Of a stretch of DNA of 64,000 nucleotides, positions 27,611 to 36,542 are shown piece by piece. The number at the start of each line of letters is the position of its first letter. Position 1 is the first letter of the stretch. The stretch spans positions 496,001-560,000 of the forward strand of contig JACKDW010000002.1 in assembly GCA_020633295.1 (NCBI GenBank), given 5' to 3'. Below the pieces are notes generated by a model that made no database searches, was not told where the DNA came from, and was given only the letters and a program-made list of their open reading frames with translations. The translations under genes and the position numbers were made by a program. Origin of the DNA: Myxococcales bacterium. GTDB taxonomy: Bacteria; Myxococcota_A; Polyangia; Nannocystales; Nannocystaceae.

Positions 27611-28435
27611 ATGCCTGGCTTGGTCGCGCGCACTGGTTCTCGAGCTTCGCTCGCGCTCTCTCGTTCGCTCGCGGCCGCGCTCGCGAGCGCCGCCCTGGCG
27701 TTGAGCGGCTGCAGCTCCGGCGTCAACGAGGGCGGCGGCTCGAGCCTGAGCGGCGCCGGCAGCCAGGGGACGCAAGGGACCGACGGCGGCGGCACGGACA
27801 CCGAGGGCGCGACCTCGGCGGGGCCCGGCTCCGAGACCGACACGAGCGCGAGCTCGACGAGCGGCCCGAGCACCTCGGCGACGACGAACAACACCACCGA
27901 GCCGGACCCGAGCTCGACGCTCGACCCCTCGAGCACGAGCGACGACCCGACCATCGATCCGACCGGGACCACGGGCGAGCTCGACTGCAACAGCGTCAAC
28001 ACGACCTGCGCCGAGTCGACGAACCTCGGCCCGGTCGGACCCGGCGAGAGCGCCTCGTCGCTGCCGCTGCAGCTCGATCCTGAACACGAGCACTGGTACA
28101 CGATCCAGTTCACGCTCACGGGCGGCCAGCGGCCCGGTACGGGCACGCCGACGATCGTGTTTGATCAGAACACGAACGAGGCGTTCGGCTTCGACGTGAT
28201 CTTCGACGCGTGCGGCAACCAGCCGGTCAACTGCCTCGAGGAGGGCTCGTCGGCGACGGGCATCCAGCAGTGGGAGTTCATGGACATCCCGACCGATGGT
28301 CTGACCATGATGCCGGGCTACAACCCGCCCGACATGCAGACCGATCCCTGGCCCGAGAACGCGTTCGTCCGGGTCTATCGGGTCGATGACGCGCAGACCT
28401 GCGAGACCTACCAGCTCTCGGCCAAGCGCCCGTAG
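27611..28435 (+). CDS. Putative lipoprotein with Ser/Thr/Gly-rich linker
   Basis: A 274-aa protein. Its signal sequence ends in ALALSGCSS, with the lipobox cysteine near residue 35. A linker of about 85 residues dominated by Ser, Thr, Gly, Asp and Pro follows. The C-terminal domain (from ELDCNSVNTTC to the end) has six cysteines and alternating hydrophobic strands such as EHEHWYTIQFTLTGG, suggesting a disulfide-bonded beta fold. I recognise no family. The start is chosen from the promoter position and the signal peptide; an in-frame TTG at 27572 overlaps the -35 box and is rejected. Confidence 0.75.
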   Translation: MPGLVARTGSRASLALSRSLAAALASAALALSGCSSGVNEGGGSSLSGAGSQGTQGTDGGGTDTEGATSAGPGSETDTSASSTSGPSTSATTNNTTEPDPSSTLDPSSTSDDPTIDPTGTTGELDCNSVNTTCAESTNLGPVGPGESASSLPLQLDPEHEHWYTIQFTLTGGQRPGTGTPTIVFDQNTNEAFGFDVIFDACGNQPVNCLEEGSSATGIQQWEFMDIPTDGLTMMPGYNPPDMQTDPWPENAFVRVYRVDDAQTCETYQLSAKRP

Positions 28436-28452
28436 ACAGCGTGTCCCGACGC

Positions 28453-28473
28453 CGCGAGCGTGACGCGCTCGCG
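28453..28473 (+). terminator. Hairpin after the lipoprotein gene
   Basis: CGCGAGCG and CGCTCGCG form an 8-bp stem with the loop TGACG, 18 bp past the stop codon. No T-run follows. Confidence 0.35.
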
Positions 28474-28557
28474 CGGATCTGCTCGCGCGGCCAGCGTCGA
28501 GGTGTGGCGCGGCGCCCTTGCCAAGCCGTCAGGCCTCGAGCCACCCTCGATCTCGTC

Positions 28558-29010
28558 ATGACAGCGTTCCGTGGCTCCCACCGTCTCGTCCACCGCGCGC
28601 GCCTCGGCCTCGCGCTCGCGCTCGTGAGCCTGGTCGGCTGCGGGCTCAGCTCCAAGGTCGACCTCGTGCTCGACCAGGTGGACAGCGAGGCCGCGAAGGA
28701 CTGCGCGTGCAACTGGCAGTTCTACAACTACGGCTCCGAGGACGAGTGCATCATGGACCGCAGCACGAGCCCGAGCGAGCGCGAGTGCGTGCAGAGCGTG
28801 ATCGCGGAGTCCTCGGACGACGAGCTCAACGAGCGCGTGCTCGACTGCTACTCCCGCGCCTACGACGACCTCGGCCTGTGCAACGGCGACCTCAGCTGTA
28901 ATGACAACCTCGAGTGGGCCGCCTGCTACGTGAACTTCAGCATCGACATCGGGCAGTGCCCGGACGCCGACAGCGAGGTCGCGCGCGACGTCGGCGACTG
29001 CCTGACCTGA
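28558..29010 (+). CDS. Small Cys-rich putative lipoprotein
   Basis: A 150-aa protein from ATG 28558. A basic N-terminus and a hydrophobic stretch ALALVSLVGCGLS give a lipobox with Cys28. The mature region is acidic and contains about eleven further cysteines spread across short helices (DCACNWQFYN, SERECVQSV, RVLDCYSRAYDDLGLC, LSCNDNLEWAACYV). This suggests a compact disulfide-rich helical domain. The frame extends upstream to 28441, but that part is Arg-rich and would bury the signal sequence. Function unknown. Confidence 0.72.
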   Translation: MTAFRGSHRLVHRARLGLALALVSLVGCGLSSKVDLVLDQVDSEAAKDCACNWQFYNYGSEDECIMDRSTSPSERECVQSVIAESSDDELNERVLDCYSRAYDDLGLCNGDLSCNDNLEWAACYVNFSIDIGQCPDADSEVARDVGDCLT

Positions 29011-29083
29011 GCAGGCGCCCGCGAGCGCGACGGACCCCGCGCGCGGTCCTCGGCCGCCGCGCGCGGCCGGGCTCGGCTCGCGC

Positions 29084-29089
29084 TACAAT
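29084..29089 (+). promoter_or_regulatory. -10-like TACAAT upstream of the phosphorylase gene
   Basis: TACAAT is a five-of-six match to the -10 consensus in an otherwise GC-dominated gap. No acceptable -35 lies 16-18 bp upstream. It would give a leader of about 66 nt that ends with GGAAGG/GGGAG before ATG 29162. Confidence 0.3.
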
Positions 29090-29161
29090 GCCCGCGCGCC
29101 GCCCCACGGCGACGCCGACACACCAGCACGACATCACGACGACACGGAAGGTCGGGAGCGC

Positions 29162-30022
29162 ATGAGCCAGGAGTTCGAATCGGCGGAGCAGGTCCGCGAC
29201 GCCGCCGGTCGGCAGTATCACATCGGCCTCGCGCCGGGCGAGGTGGCGCCCTGGATCCTCATGGTCGGCGACCCCAAGCGAGCGCGCCGCGTCGCCGAGC
29301 TGTTCGACGCCGTCGAGCTCGAGCGCAGCAACCGCGAGTACCTGACGCTCACGGGCACACACCGCGGCGTGCGGATCTCGGTGATGGGCACCGGCATGAG
29401 CGCCGCGAACACGGAGATCGCGGTCGTCGAGCTGCTGCAGTGCATGCCCGAGGGCGTGACGCCGACGATGATCCGCTGCGGCAGCTCGGGGGCGCTGCAG
29501 CCCGAGATCGCGCTCGGCGATCTCGTCATCACGCAGGGCGCGTGCCGGCTCGAGATGGCCTCGAGCGCGTATGTGACCGACGGCTTCCCGGCGGTCGCGA
29601 GCACCGACGTGGTGCTCGCGCTCGCGCAGGCGGCCGAGGCGGTCACGGCCGGGGACCGCAGCGCCTACCACGTCGGCCTGACGGCGACCGCCGCCGGCTT
29701 CTACGGGGCGCAGGGGCGGCGCGTCCCCGGCCTCCCGCCGCCGCGGGACACCGGCGCGCTCGACCGCCTCGCGACCGAGCGCGTGCTCAACTTCGAGATG
29801 GAGGCGTCGTGCCTGCTGACGCTGGCGACGCTGTGCCGGTTTAGGGCGGGCGCGGTCTGTGCCGCCTACGCCAGCCGGCCGCGAAACACGTTCATCTCGA
29901 GCGACGACAAGGACGCGGCCGAGCTGCGCTGCATCACGACCGGGCTAACGGCGATTCACAACCTCATCGCCATGGACCAGGCCCGCGGCGCGCGGCCGGT
30001 CTGGCACCCCGGCCTCGCCTGA
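29162..30022 (+). CDS. Uridine-phosphorylase-family nucleoside phosphorylase
   Basis: A 286-aa cytoplasmic enzyme of the PNP/UDP (NP-I) family, which splits nucleosides with phosphate. Family features are WILMVGDPKRARRVAELFD (phosphate-loop region), VMGTGMSAANTEIAVVEL and MIRCGSSGALQPEIALGDLV. The nucleoside-binding ERVLNFEMEASCLLTLA has the conserved Glu-Met-Glu. LCRFRAGAVCAAYASRP follows in the C-terminal part. The pattern is closer to uridine than to purine phosphorylases, but specificity is not certain. A GGAAGG-type ribosome site precedes the ATG. Confidence 0.85.
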   Translation: MSQEFESAEQVRDAAGRQYHIGLAPGEVAPWILMVGDPKRARRVAELFDAVELERSNREYLTLTGTHRGVRISVMGTGMSAANTEIAVVELLQCMPEGVTPTMIRCGSSGALQPEIALGDLVITQGACRLEMASSAYVTDGFPAVASTDVVLALAQAAEAVTAGDRSAYHVGLTATAAGFYGAQGRRVPGLPPPRDTGALDRLATERVLNFEMEASCLLTLATLCRFRAGAVCAAYASRPRNTFISSDDKDAAELRCITTGLTAIHNLIAMDQARGARPVWHPGLA

Positions 30023-30292
30023 CCCTGCGGACCGCCTGACCGCGCGTCGATTTCGAGCGCGCGCGCGCGTGTACACGCACGCGCACGCGCGTCGAAGCGC
30101 GCGACAAGACGCTCGAGGAAGCGCGTCAGGAAGCGCGTCAAGACGCGCGTCGGAGCGCGCCGAGAAGCACGCCGCGCGCCCTCGCCCCTCCGGCGAGCGC
30201 CCGCGCGGACGCTTGCGCAGGAGGCGGGTTCTGGTCGATTGTATGCCCTGCTCGTGCCCGCCAACGCGGCCGCGTCGACAAGGAGTATTCGA
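30023..30292. other. Repeat-rich non-coding gap before the MscS-related gene
   Basis: This 270-bp gap has alternating CG/TG sequence around a GTGTACAC palindrome (about 30068-30076). From about 30115 it has a degenerate 12-bp tandem series (GAAGCGCGTCAG, GAAGCGCGTCAA, GACGCGCGTCGG). It ends with a clear Shine-Dalgarno AAGGAG at 30280-30285. The early palindromic region could terminate the phosphorylase transcript. No gene is evident. Confidence 0.5.
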
Positions 30293-32206
30293 GTGTCTGC
30301 GATCCAAAGAGCCTTCGCGCTCGTGCTTTCCGTCCTACTGCTCTTACCGTCCAGCGTCGCGTTCGCGAGCGCGACCTTCGACGAGGCGCCGCCGCCGACG
30401 GTGGAGAACCGGAGCGTGCCCGCGAAGGCGCCGGTGCGGCCGGGGACGCTCGGCCCGGTCAACACTGCGGATCCAGGCGCGCGCGGCCCAGCGACGCGCC
30501 CGATCGCCAACCGCCCGCCGCCGCCCACGGCCGCGCCGCAGTACGACGAGTGGTATGAGGCCGCCGACACGTGGGTGCGCGAGTCGCTGCTGCCGGTCGC
30601 GCAGAAGGTGGGCATCGCGCTGCTCATCCTGCTCATCGGCTGGCTGGTCGCCAGCATCGTGCGGCGCGCCGTCTACGGCATCCTCCAGCGGACCACGCTC
30701 GACGACAAGCTCGCGGACTGGCTGCGCCTCGACCTGCTCTTTGAGAAGGGTGACGGCGATCGCCCGAAGAACCAGGTCGAGCGCTTCTTCGCCGCGGTCG
30801 TCTACTACATCCTGATGGCGCTCGTCGTCGTCGCGACGCTGCAGTACTCCGGCTTCAGCCAGGCGGCCGAGCCGATCAACAACCTCATCAACATCGTGCT
30901 GACCGAGGGCCTGCGGCGCCTCGGCGTCGCCATCCTGTACCTCGTCGGCGCCTGGGCGGCCGCGACGATCCTCGGCAAGCTCGCCACGCTGCTCGTCGGC
31001 CAGCTCCGCCTCGACGCCTGGATCGGCGACCTCACGACGCGCCCGGTCCGCCCGGGCGACCCCGCGCCGCGCAAGTTCAGCGAGAACGTCGGCAGCGTGG
31101 TCAAGGGCCTCGTGATGATCGTCGGCCTCGCGGCCGCCTTCGACGCCCTCGAGATCACGCCGATCTCCGAGCCGCTGCACAACGCGATCAACCGCGTCAT
31201 CGGCATCCTGCCGTCGCTCGGCGTGGCGATCGTCATCCTGTTCGCCGGCTGGGTGATCAGCCGGCTCGTGCGCGACATCCTGCAGGGCCTGCTCGGGAGC
31301 CTCGGCATCGACCGCCTGGCCGAGCGCCTGCGCATCTCGAGCCTGCTCGGCAAGTGGACCGCGAGCGCCTTCCTCGCCGCCGTGGCCGCGTTCTTCATCA
31401 TGCTCCAGGCCGCGCTCGCCGCGATCAACGAGCTCGGGCTCGAGACGCTGAGCCTGCCGATCACGAACATGATGACGCAGTTCTGGAACCTGCTCCCAGG
31501 GCTCGCGGTCTCGGCGCTGATCATCTTCGTCGGCGTGTGGGTCGGTCGCATCCTCCGCGAGCTGGTCGCCAACGGCCTGCGCAACCTCGGCTTCGACGGG
31601 CTGATGGCGCGCCTCGGCCTCGGCACGATCGCCAAGCGCGACGATCGCCTGGGTGAGCCCAGCGAGCTGGTCGGCTTCTTCGCCCAGACCGTCGTCATCC
31701 TGCTCGCGGTCGCGCAGGCCTTCGAGAACCTCGAGCTGATCACCTGGGCCGGCTACGTCAACTACTTCTTGAGCTGGACGCTCAAGCACGTGCTGGTCGC
31801 GTTCATCATCATCGGCGTCGGCTTCGCGATCGGCAACTACGTGCGCGACGTCATCACCGCGCGCCAGGAGGCCTCCGGCGAGTCCAGCTTCCCGTGGATG
31901 GGGATGTTCGCCCGCTACGTCGTGCTGGTGTTCGCCTCGACCATGGCGATCCACCAGCTCGGCGTGGCCGAGAACTTCGTGCTGCTGACCTTCGGGCTGC
32001 TGTTCGGCAGCCTGTGCCTGGCGGCGGCGCTGGCCTTCGGGCTCGGCGCGCGCGACGTCGCCAGCGAGATCGTCCGCACCCGCTTCGACCACGCCAAGGC
32101 GAACGAGCGCGCGCGCAGCATGGGCGGCGGCGGCTCGAGCTACGACTCGGGCTACTTCGCCCGCCCCGGCGCGGCGAGCAAGCCGGACGACAAGAACGGG
32201 ACCTGA
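30293..32206 (+). CDS. MscS-superfamily / CmpX-like membrane protein with repeated TM-helix modules
   Basis: A 637-aa protein from GTG 30293, with AAGGAG 7 nt upstream. A cleavable signal (about 1-26, ending AFA) precedes a Pro-rich periplasmic stretch. At least four repeats of a conserved unit follow: a hydrophobic helix with IGWLVASIVRR / LVGAWAAATILGKL / LFAGWVISRLVRDIL / IFVGVWVGRILRELV, each followed by DxWLRL or GIDRLAERL-type amphipathic segments. A further such segment FIIIGVGFAIGNYVRDVI lies near the end. This is the TM_helix (CmpX/YnaI-associated) pattern. The classical MscS beta domain is not obvious. A role in mechanosensing or osmotic or envelope stress is inferred. Confidence 0.8.
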   Translation: MSAIQRAFALVLSVLLLLPSSVAFASATFDEAPPPTVENRSVPAKAPVRPGTLGPVNTADPGARGPATRPIANRPPPPTAAPQYDEWYEAADTWVRESLLPVAQKVGIALLILLIGWLVASIVRRAVYGILQRTTLDDKLADWLRLDLLFEKGDGDRPKNQVERFFAAVVYYILMALVVVATLQYSGFSQAAEPINNLINIVLTEGLRRLGVAILYLVGAWAAATILGKLATLLVGQLRLDAWIGDLTTRPVRPGDPAPRKFSENVGSVVKGLVMIVGLAAAFDALEITPISEPLHNAINRVIGILPSLGVAIVILFAGWVISRLVRDILQGLLGSLGIDRLAERLRISSLLGKWTASAFLAAVAAFFIMLQAALAAINELGLETLSLPITNMMTQFWNLLPGLAVSALIIFVGVWVGRILRELVANGLRNLGFDGLMARLGLGTIAKRDDRLGEPSELVGFFAQTVVILLAVAQAFENLELITWAGYVNYFLSWTLKHVLVAFIIIGVGFAIGNYVRDVITARQEASGESSFPWMGMFARYVVLVFASTMAIHQLGVAENFVLLTFGLLFGSLCLAAALAFGLGARDVASEIVRTRFDHAKANERARSMGGGGSSYDSGYFARPGAASKPDDKNGT

Positions 32207-32223
32207 CCGAAGGGTCTGGTTAT

Positions 32224-32278
32224 AGCTCGCCGCGCGGCGAGCTCCGGGCGCCCCCGCCGGCCACGGCCGCGGGGGCGC
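32224..32278 (+). terminator. Two consecutive hairpins after the MscS-related gene
   Basis: Stem one: AGCTCGCC/GGCGAGCT with a 4-nt loop (32224-32243). Stem two: GCGCCCCCGC/GCGGGGGCGC, 10 bp, with a partly self-paired 11-nt loop (32248-32278). Both begin within 20-45 bp of the stop codon. The T-tract is absent, as is frequent in very GC-rich genomes. Confidence 0.55.
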
Positions 32279-32439
32279 TGCCCGTTAACCCCACCGCTGA
32301 CCATCAGCCCGCTGCTCACCGCCGCGATGACGTCAAGCGCGCGCGCGTCGACGCCAAGTGAGTCTCCTCCGCGCCCGCGCTCAAGCGTCGATGCCGCTTG
32401 CGAACCACGCTTAACCACACGGAGCAGCATCAAGACGAT

Positions 32440-32712
32440 ATGCACCAAGCAAAGCGCACGACAGTGAGCCTTCTCGGCGGGATGATCTTCATGGTTGGCA
32501 CGATCCTGTGGATGGCCTCGGCTCGACCCGAGTTCGGTCTGGGAGAGCACCGGAGCGCAACCGGCGAGACGCTGGAGCTCGTAGGGCAGGGCGGGACCGC
32601 GCTGGGCAGCGCGCTCCTCGGCTACCGCGTGGCCTCCTACGTCCGGGAGCACAACCGCGTCAGGACCTCACAGGAGGCCGCGAGGTCAGCGGCGCGGGCG
32701 CGCGCGGGCTGA
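32440..32712 (+). CDS. Small membrane protein, unknown
   Basis: A 90-aa protein from ATG 32440 (an in-frame TTG lies at 32398). One strong hydrophobic segment (about residues 9-27, VSLLGGMIFMVGTILWMAS) is followed by a polar stretch and a weaker hydrophobic helix (ELVGQGGTALGSALLGYRV). A basic C-terminal tail rich in Arg and Ala comes last. The N-in or N-out arrangement is not clear. It lies in its own small unit between the MscS-related gene and the convergent fmt. I recognise no family. Confidence 0.55.
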   Translation: MHQAKRTTVSLLGGMIFMVGTILWMASARPEFGLGEHRSATGETLELVGQGGTALGSALLGYRVASYVREHNRVRTSQEAARSAARARAG

Positions 32713-32733
32713 CGAGGCTGCGCGCGGGTCGGC

Positions 32734-33702
32734 TCACGCGTCGCCGAGGCGCTCGCCGTCCGCGAACGGGCGACCGGCGACGTAGTCCCGCGCGAGCATG
32801 CGCCGCTTCCCCGGCGGCTGCACGTAGGCCACACACAGCACGCCCTCGCCGCAGGCGACGTGCAGACCGTCTTGGTCGGCGGCGAGCACCTCGCCCGGCC
32901 GCGCGCCCTCGGGGCGCGCGTGGGCGGAGCGGCGGGCCGTGAACAGCTTCAGCGTCGCGCCGTCGCGGACGGTGAACGCCCCGGGCCAGGGATCCATGCC
33001 GCGCACGTGATCGACGAGCGCGCCCGCGTCACGCGACCAGTCGACGCGCCCGTGCTGCTTCTCGAGCAGCTCGGCGTAGGTCACCCCGTCCTCGGCCTGC
33101 GGCGTCGGCAGGGGCACGTTCGGGAACTCGCGCAAGAAGCCCTCGAGGCACTCGCCGCCGAGCGTCGCGAGGCGCTCGAACAGCTCACCGCTGGTCTCGT
33201 GCGGCTCGATCGCCGTGCGGGCGATCCGATACACAGGGCCGGTGTCGAGGCCCTGCTCCATGCGCATGATGGCGACGCCGGTCTCGGCGTCGCCCGCCAG
33301 GACCGCGCGCTGAATCGGCGAGGCGCCCCGCCAGCGCGGGAGCAGCGAGGCGTGCACGTTGACGCAGCCGTGCCGCGGCGCCTCGAGGATCGAGCGCGGC
33401 AGGATCCGCCCGTAGGCCGCGACGACGATGAGGTCGAGCTCGAGCGCCCGCAGCGTGGCCGCGACCTTCCCGGTGCGGAGCTTTCGCGGCTGCGCGACCG
33501 GGAGCCCGAGGCGCTCCGCCGCGACCTTCACGGGCGGCGCCACGAGCTTGCGCCCGCGACCGGCGCGGCGATCGGGTTGGCTGATCACGAGCGGGACGTC
33601 GCAGACGCGCGCCGTCGCCTCGAGGCTCGGGACGGCGAAGTCGGGCGAGCCCATGAACGCGGCCCGCAGCCGCCTTGCCCCAGAGGTGTGTGGTTCCATC
33701 AT
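32734..33702 (-). CDS. fmt: Methionyl-tRNA formyltransferase
   Basis: A 322-aa enzyme that formylates initiator Met-tRNA using 10-formyl-tetrahydrofolate. It has the N-terminal strand RAAFMGSPDFAVPSLEA, the active-site Asn and His in CVNVHASLLPRWRGASPIQRA, and GVAIMRMEQGLDTGPVY. The C-terminal OB-like domain follows (PWPGAFTVRDGATLKLFTA). The length is normal. The ATG at 33702 overlaps the stop of the upstream PATAN protein gene (ATGA), so the two are probably co-translated. The usual partner def (deformylase) is not adjacent here. Confidence 0.95.
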   Translation of the reverse strand: MMEPHTSGARRLRAAFMGSPDFAVPSLEATARVCDVPLVISQPDRRAGRGRKLVAPPVKVAAERLGLPVAQPRKLRTGKVAATLRALELDLIVVAAYGRILPRSILEAPRHGCVNVHASLLPRWRGASPIQRAVLAGDAETGVAIMRMEQGLDTGPVYRIARTAIEPHETSGELFERLATLGGECLEGFLREFPNVPLPTPQAEDGVTYAELLEKQHGRVDWSRDAGALVDHVRGMDPWPGAFTVRDGATLKLFTARRSAHARPEGARPGEVLAADQDGLHVACGEGVLCVAYVQPPGKRRMLARDYVAGRPFADGERLGDA

Positions 33703-35588
33703 TCGTCCTCTCCTTCGCGCGCGCGCGCGGCCTCGTCCGGCGACGGAGGAAGGTGCGCGCGATAGACGGCGCGCATGACGTCGTCGAGCAGGACGTCGCG
33801 GGCCGTGTCGAGCGCGGCCCGGAGCGCGAGCAGCTCGCTCGCGTCCCCCCGCGCGGCGTAGCGCGCCACGGTCTCGGGCTCGAGCCGCTCGTCCGAGAAC
33901 GTCTCGAGGAGCTCAGCGTGGGCCAGCAGCACCTCGAGCCGCGACGCGCCGCGCTCGAGCCCCAGCGCGGTGAAGTAGTCCTCGGTCTGCAGCAGCCGGA
34001 GCCGCTCCTCGACGCGCGCGCGGTCGATCGCGACGCCGCCGCGCGCCGCCGGCTCGCGCGCGTCGCCGCGGAGCTCGAGGTGCCCCGCCAGCGTGAGCGC
34101 GTAGACCAGCGCGAGCAGGCGGTGCTCCTCGTGCTCGCGTCGCGTGACGCGCTCGACGAGCTCGTCGAGCGTCGTCAGGCCGTCGAGGCGCTCGAGCCAG
34201 GCGCGCTCGCCCGCGCTGAGCCCGAAGCGCGCGCGCAGCTCTTCAAGCGCGCCGGGCTCGCGCAGCGCCGGGCGCTGGGCGCCGTCGCCGACGCGCTCGC
34301 GCAGCTGCTCCGTAGGCCAGCTGGTCTGAAGGGCCCCGAGCAGCACGACGTCTGGCCGCGCGCGCAGGCCGACGTCGCCGCGCTTGCCCAGCGCCTCGGG
34401 CACCAGCGTCCAGCGACCGCCGTCATCGCCCCAGGACAGCGTCGGCGCGAGGCAGCGGATCGCGTGCAGCTCGAGCGCGCGCCCACGCTCGGAGCGCTTG
34501 AGCAGGCTGGCCTGCGCGAGCAGCTCGACGCCCAGCTCCGGTCTCGCGTCGTCGATCAGGCGCGCGCCCACCAGGACATCGGCGGCGCCGAGCAAGCCGG
34601 CGCGCGCGAGCGTGTCGAGCAGGCCGTCGTGCGGATCGCTCGAGCGCGCCCGCGTCACCGCGCCGTCCCGCCACCAAAGCGTCCGCCAGCGGTCCGGCGT
34701 GAGGACGAGCTCCAGCCGCCCCGTGAAGCGCTCCTCGCCCAGCTCGACGAGCAGCTCGGCGGCGCTGAGCAGCTCGAGCGAGCCCGAGCTGCGCGCGTCG
34801 GCCTCGAGGGCGCGCGCGTCGAGCTCGGCCGCGTCGACGCGTCGCCCGGCGTCAGCGCGCTGCGTCGGGACGAAGTCGGCGCGCGCGGGGCCGCCGAGCG
34901 AGACGAACGACTGAATCGGCGTCGGCTCGCGCGCGACGAGCTCGTCGAGCTCGTCGAGCTCGTCGAGCCCGTCGAGCGCCTCGGGGAGCTCGACCTCGTC
35001 CACGCGCTCGTCCGCGAGCCTCGCGGTCATCACCACGTCCGGCGCCGCCTCGCCGAGCACCTCCGCGACATCCTCCATGACCGCCGCCGCGATCTCGTCG
35101 GCGACGTCCGCCTCGACGTGCGCGTCGCGGATCGGGCGCGTCGGCTCGCGCACACCCTCGAGGTCGAGCAGCTCATCGTCGACGCCGTCGAGCTGACGCG
35201 CGGGCGCCCCACCGCCGCGCGCGCGCCCGGCCGGCCCCACGAGCTCGAGCAGCGCGGACTCCAGCTCCGCTGGCTCGAGCGGGACGTGCAGAAAACGATC
35301 GGCGCCGAGCTCGAGAATGTCGGCGAGTTCGGGCCGCGCGCTGCCGATGCGACCGTAGAGGACCACGGGCACATCCGCGCCATATCGCTCGCGCAGCGCG
35401 ATCATCAACGCGCGCGCGTCCCCGGCTCCGAGCGCCGCGAGGATCACCGCCGGCGCGTGCGCGACCGCGCGCGACGCACCTGATTCACCCGGGTCGTCGC
35501 GCGAAACGTCGTAGCCGAGCGAGCGAGCGCGCCGCTCGAGCTCCGCCGCGCGCTCCGGGTCTCCGACGATGACGAGTGAGTCGCCCAC
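33699..35588 (-). CDS. Pseudo-receiver / PATAN (DUF4388) / J-like multidomain protein
   Basis: A 629-aa protein from GTG 35588. Residues 1-118 resemble a response-regulator receiver: SLVIVGDPERAAELERRARSLGYDV, a hydrophobic strand, and VPVVLYGR. The phospho-acceptor aspartate is not clear. An acidic, Asp/Glu/Leu-rich linker follows (about 125-225). The region about 255-480 matches PATAN/DUF4388 domains (LLSAAELLVELGEERFTGRLELV, WWRDGAVTRARS), and about 545-615 looks like a divergent J-like helix bundle (EDYFTALGLERGASRLEVLL). Related architectures in myxobacteria serve signalling and motility. It is coupled to fmt by a 4-nt overlap, which may be incidental. Confidence 0.7.
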   Translation of the reverse strand: MGDSLVIVGDPERAAELERRARSLGYDVSRDDPGESGASRAVAHAPAVILAALGAGDARALMIALRERYGADVPVVLYGRIGSARPELADILELGADRFLHVPLEPAELESALLELVGPAGRARGGGAPARQLDGVDDELLDLEGVREPTRPIRDAHVEADVADEIAAAVMEDVAEVLGEAAPDVVMTARLADERVDEVELPEALDGLDELDELDELVAREPTPIQSFVSLGGPARADFVPTQRADAGRRVDAAELDARALEADARSSGSLELLSAAELLVELGEERFTGRLELVLTPDRWRTLWWRDGAVTRARSSDPHDGLLDTLARAGLLGAADVLVGARLIDDARPELGVELLAQASLLKRSERGRALELHAIRCLAPTLSWGDDGGRWTLVPEALGKRGDVGLRARPDVVLLGALQTSWPTEQLRERVGDGAQRPALREPGALEELRARFGLSAGERAWLERLDGLTTLDELVERVTRREHEEHRLLALVYALTLAGHLELRGDAREPAARGGVAIDRARVEERLRLLQTEDYFTALGLERGASRLEVLLAHAELLETFSDERLEPETVARYAARGDASELLALRAALDTARDVLLDDVMRAVYRAHLPPSPDEAARAREGEDE

Positions 35589-35967
35589 GCGGCGCGCAGT
35601 CTAACAGGCAGCCGCGACGCGCCGCGTGGCGACGAGCGCGTCATCAACGGCTCTCGGGCCGATGCGCGCCCGTCCATCCGACGACGCGGAGCCGCGCGCC
35701 GCCGCGCTTCTCTCCCACGCGCGCCGCGTCGCGAACCAACCTGCGCGCCCGACTTCGTCGTAGCGACGCGAACTGACACGGCTTGTTCCAGGACCCACGG
35801 CGTACGCGCGGTGGTCCGGCCGGCCGTGCCCGATGCCTTGTTGGCGCGGGTTGGAAACCATGTAAAAAACAAATGAATACTTCGTATCCGCATTCGGTCA
35901 GGCTGAAAGCCTGCCTGGATCTCGCTGGATCCAGCGATTGACCCACCCGAGAAAGGCCGACAACCCC
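35589..35967. other. Divergent intergenic region with an AT-rich promoter zone and structured leader
   Basis: The left two-thirds is ordinary GC-rich sequence without a gene. At 35858-35890 lies the most AT-rich stretch nearby (ATGTAAAAAACAAATGAATAC), preceded by TTGGAA. It is probably the promoter of the plus-strand DUF2147 gene. The leader holds a small hairpin (CAGGCT GAA AGCCTG) and a repeated CTGGATC. A GAAAGG ribosome site sits before ATG 35968. Confidence 0.45.
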
Positions 35968-36522
35968 ATGAGCCTCCGTCCCTCGTTGAAACTCGCCTCC
36001 AAGCTCGCTGGCGCGCTGGTCGTCGCCGGCGCGATGCTCACGGCCTCCTACGCCGTCGCCAATCACCCGCTCGGCGCGCCGGACGGCTGGTGGGTGACGA
36101 TCGACGACGACGGCGTCACGAAGAAGTCCATCCTCAAGATCTTCACGTACCGCGACAAGATCTACGGGAAGGTCGACGCGCTGCTGCAGAAGCCCCAGGA
36201 CACGCTGTGCGAGAAGTGCAAGGGCGACCTGAAGTGCAAGCCGGTGAAGGGCATGCTGATCATGAGCGGGCTGTCGTGGGATGAGAGCAAGATGCGCTGG
36301 ACCGAGGGGCGCATCCTCGACCCCGAGAAGGGCAAGCGCTACTGGATCAGCATCGGCTACAAGGACGGCACGCAGGGCCGCGTCATCGACGCGAAGGGCA
36401 GCCTGGACCGCAACGGCTTCATCGGGCGCCGCCAGGAGTGGCAGTGGTGCACCTCCAGCTGCCGCGACGAGCTGCTCGCCACGGTCCAGGAGACCGGCGC
36501 GACCAACGAGGGCTGCCGCTAA
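35968..36522 (+). CDS. DUF2147-family exported protein
   Basis: A 184-aa protein with a signal peptide ending SYAVA (about residue 33). The mature domain follows the DUF2147 pattern. GWWVTIDDDGVTKKSILKIF is the opening beta hairpin, and DKIYGKVDALLQ comes next. A cysteine-containing loop (CEKCKGDLKC) is followed by MLIMSGLSWDESKMRWTEGRILDPEKGKRY and a last repeat RVIDAKGSLDRNGFIGRRQEW. Two further Cys near the end (WCTSSC) and a terminal Cys-Arg suggest disulfides. It is a periplasmic small beta-barrel-like protein of unknown role. GAAAGG lies 10 nt before the ATG. Confidence 0.82.
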   Translation: MSLRPSLKLASKLAGALVVAGAMLTASYAVANHPLGAPDGWWVTIDDDGVTKKSILKIFTYRDKIYGKVDALLQKPQDTLCEKCKGDLKCKPVKGMLIMSGLSWDESKMRWTEGRILDPEKGKRYWISIGYKDGTQGRVIDAKGSLDRNGFIGRRQEWQWCTSSCRDELLATVQETGATNEGCR

Positions 36523-36542
36523 CACCCGCTGACGCCTCAGCC

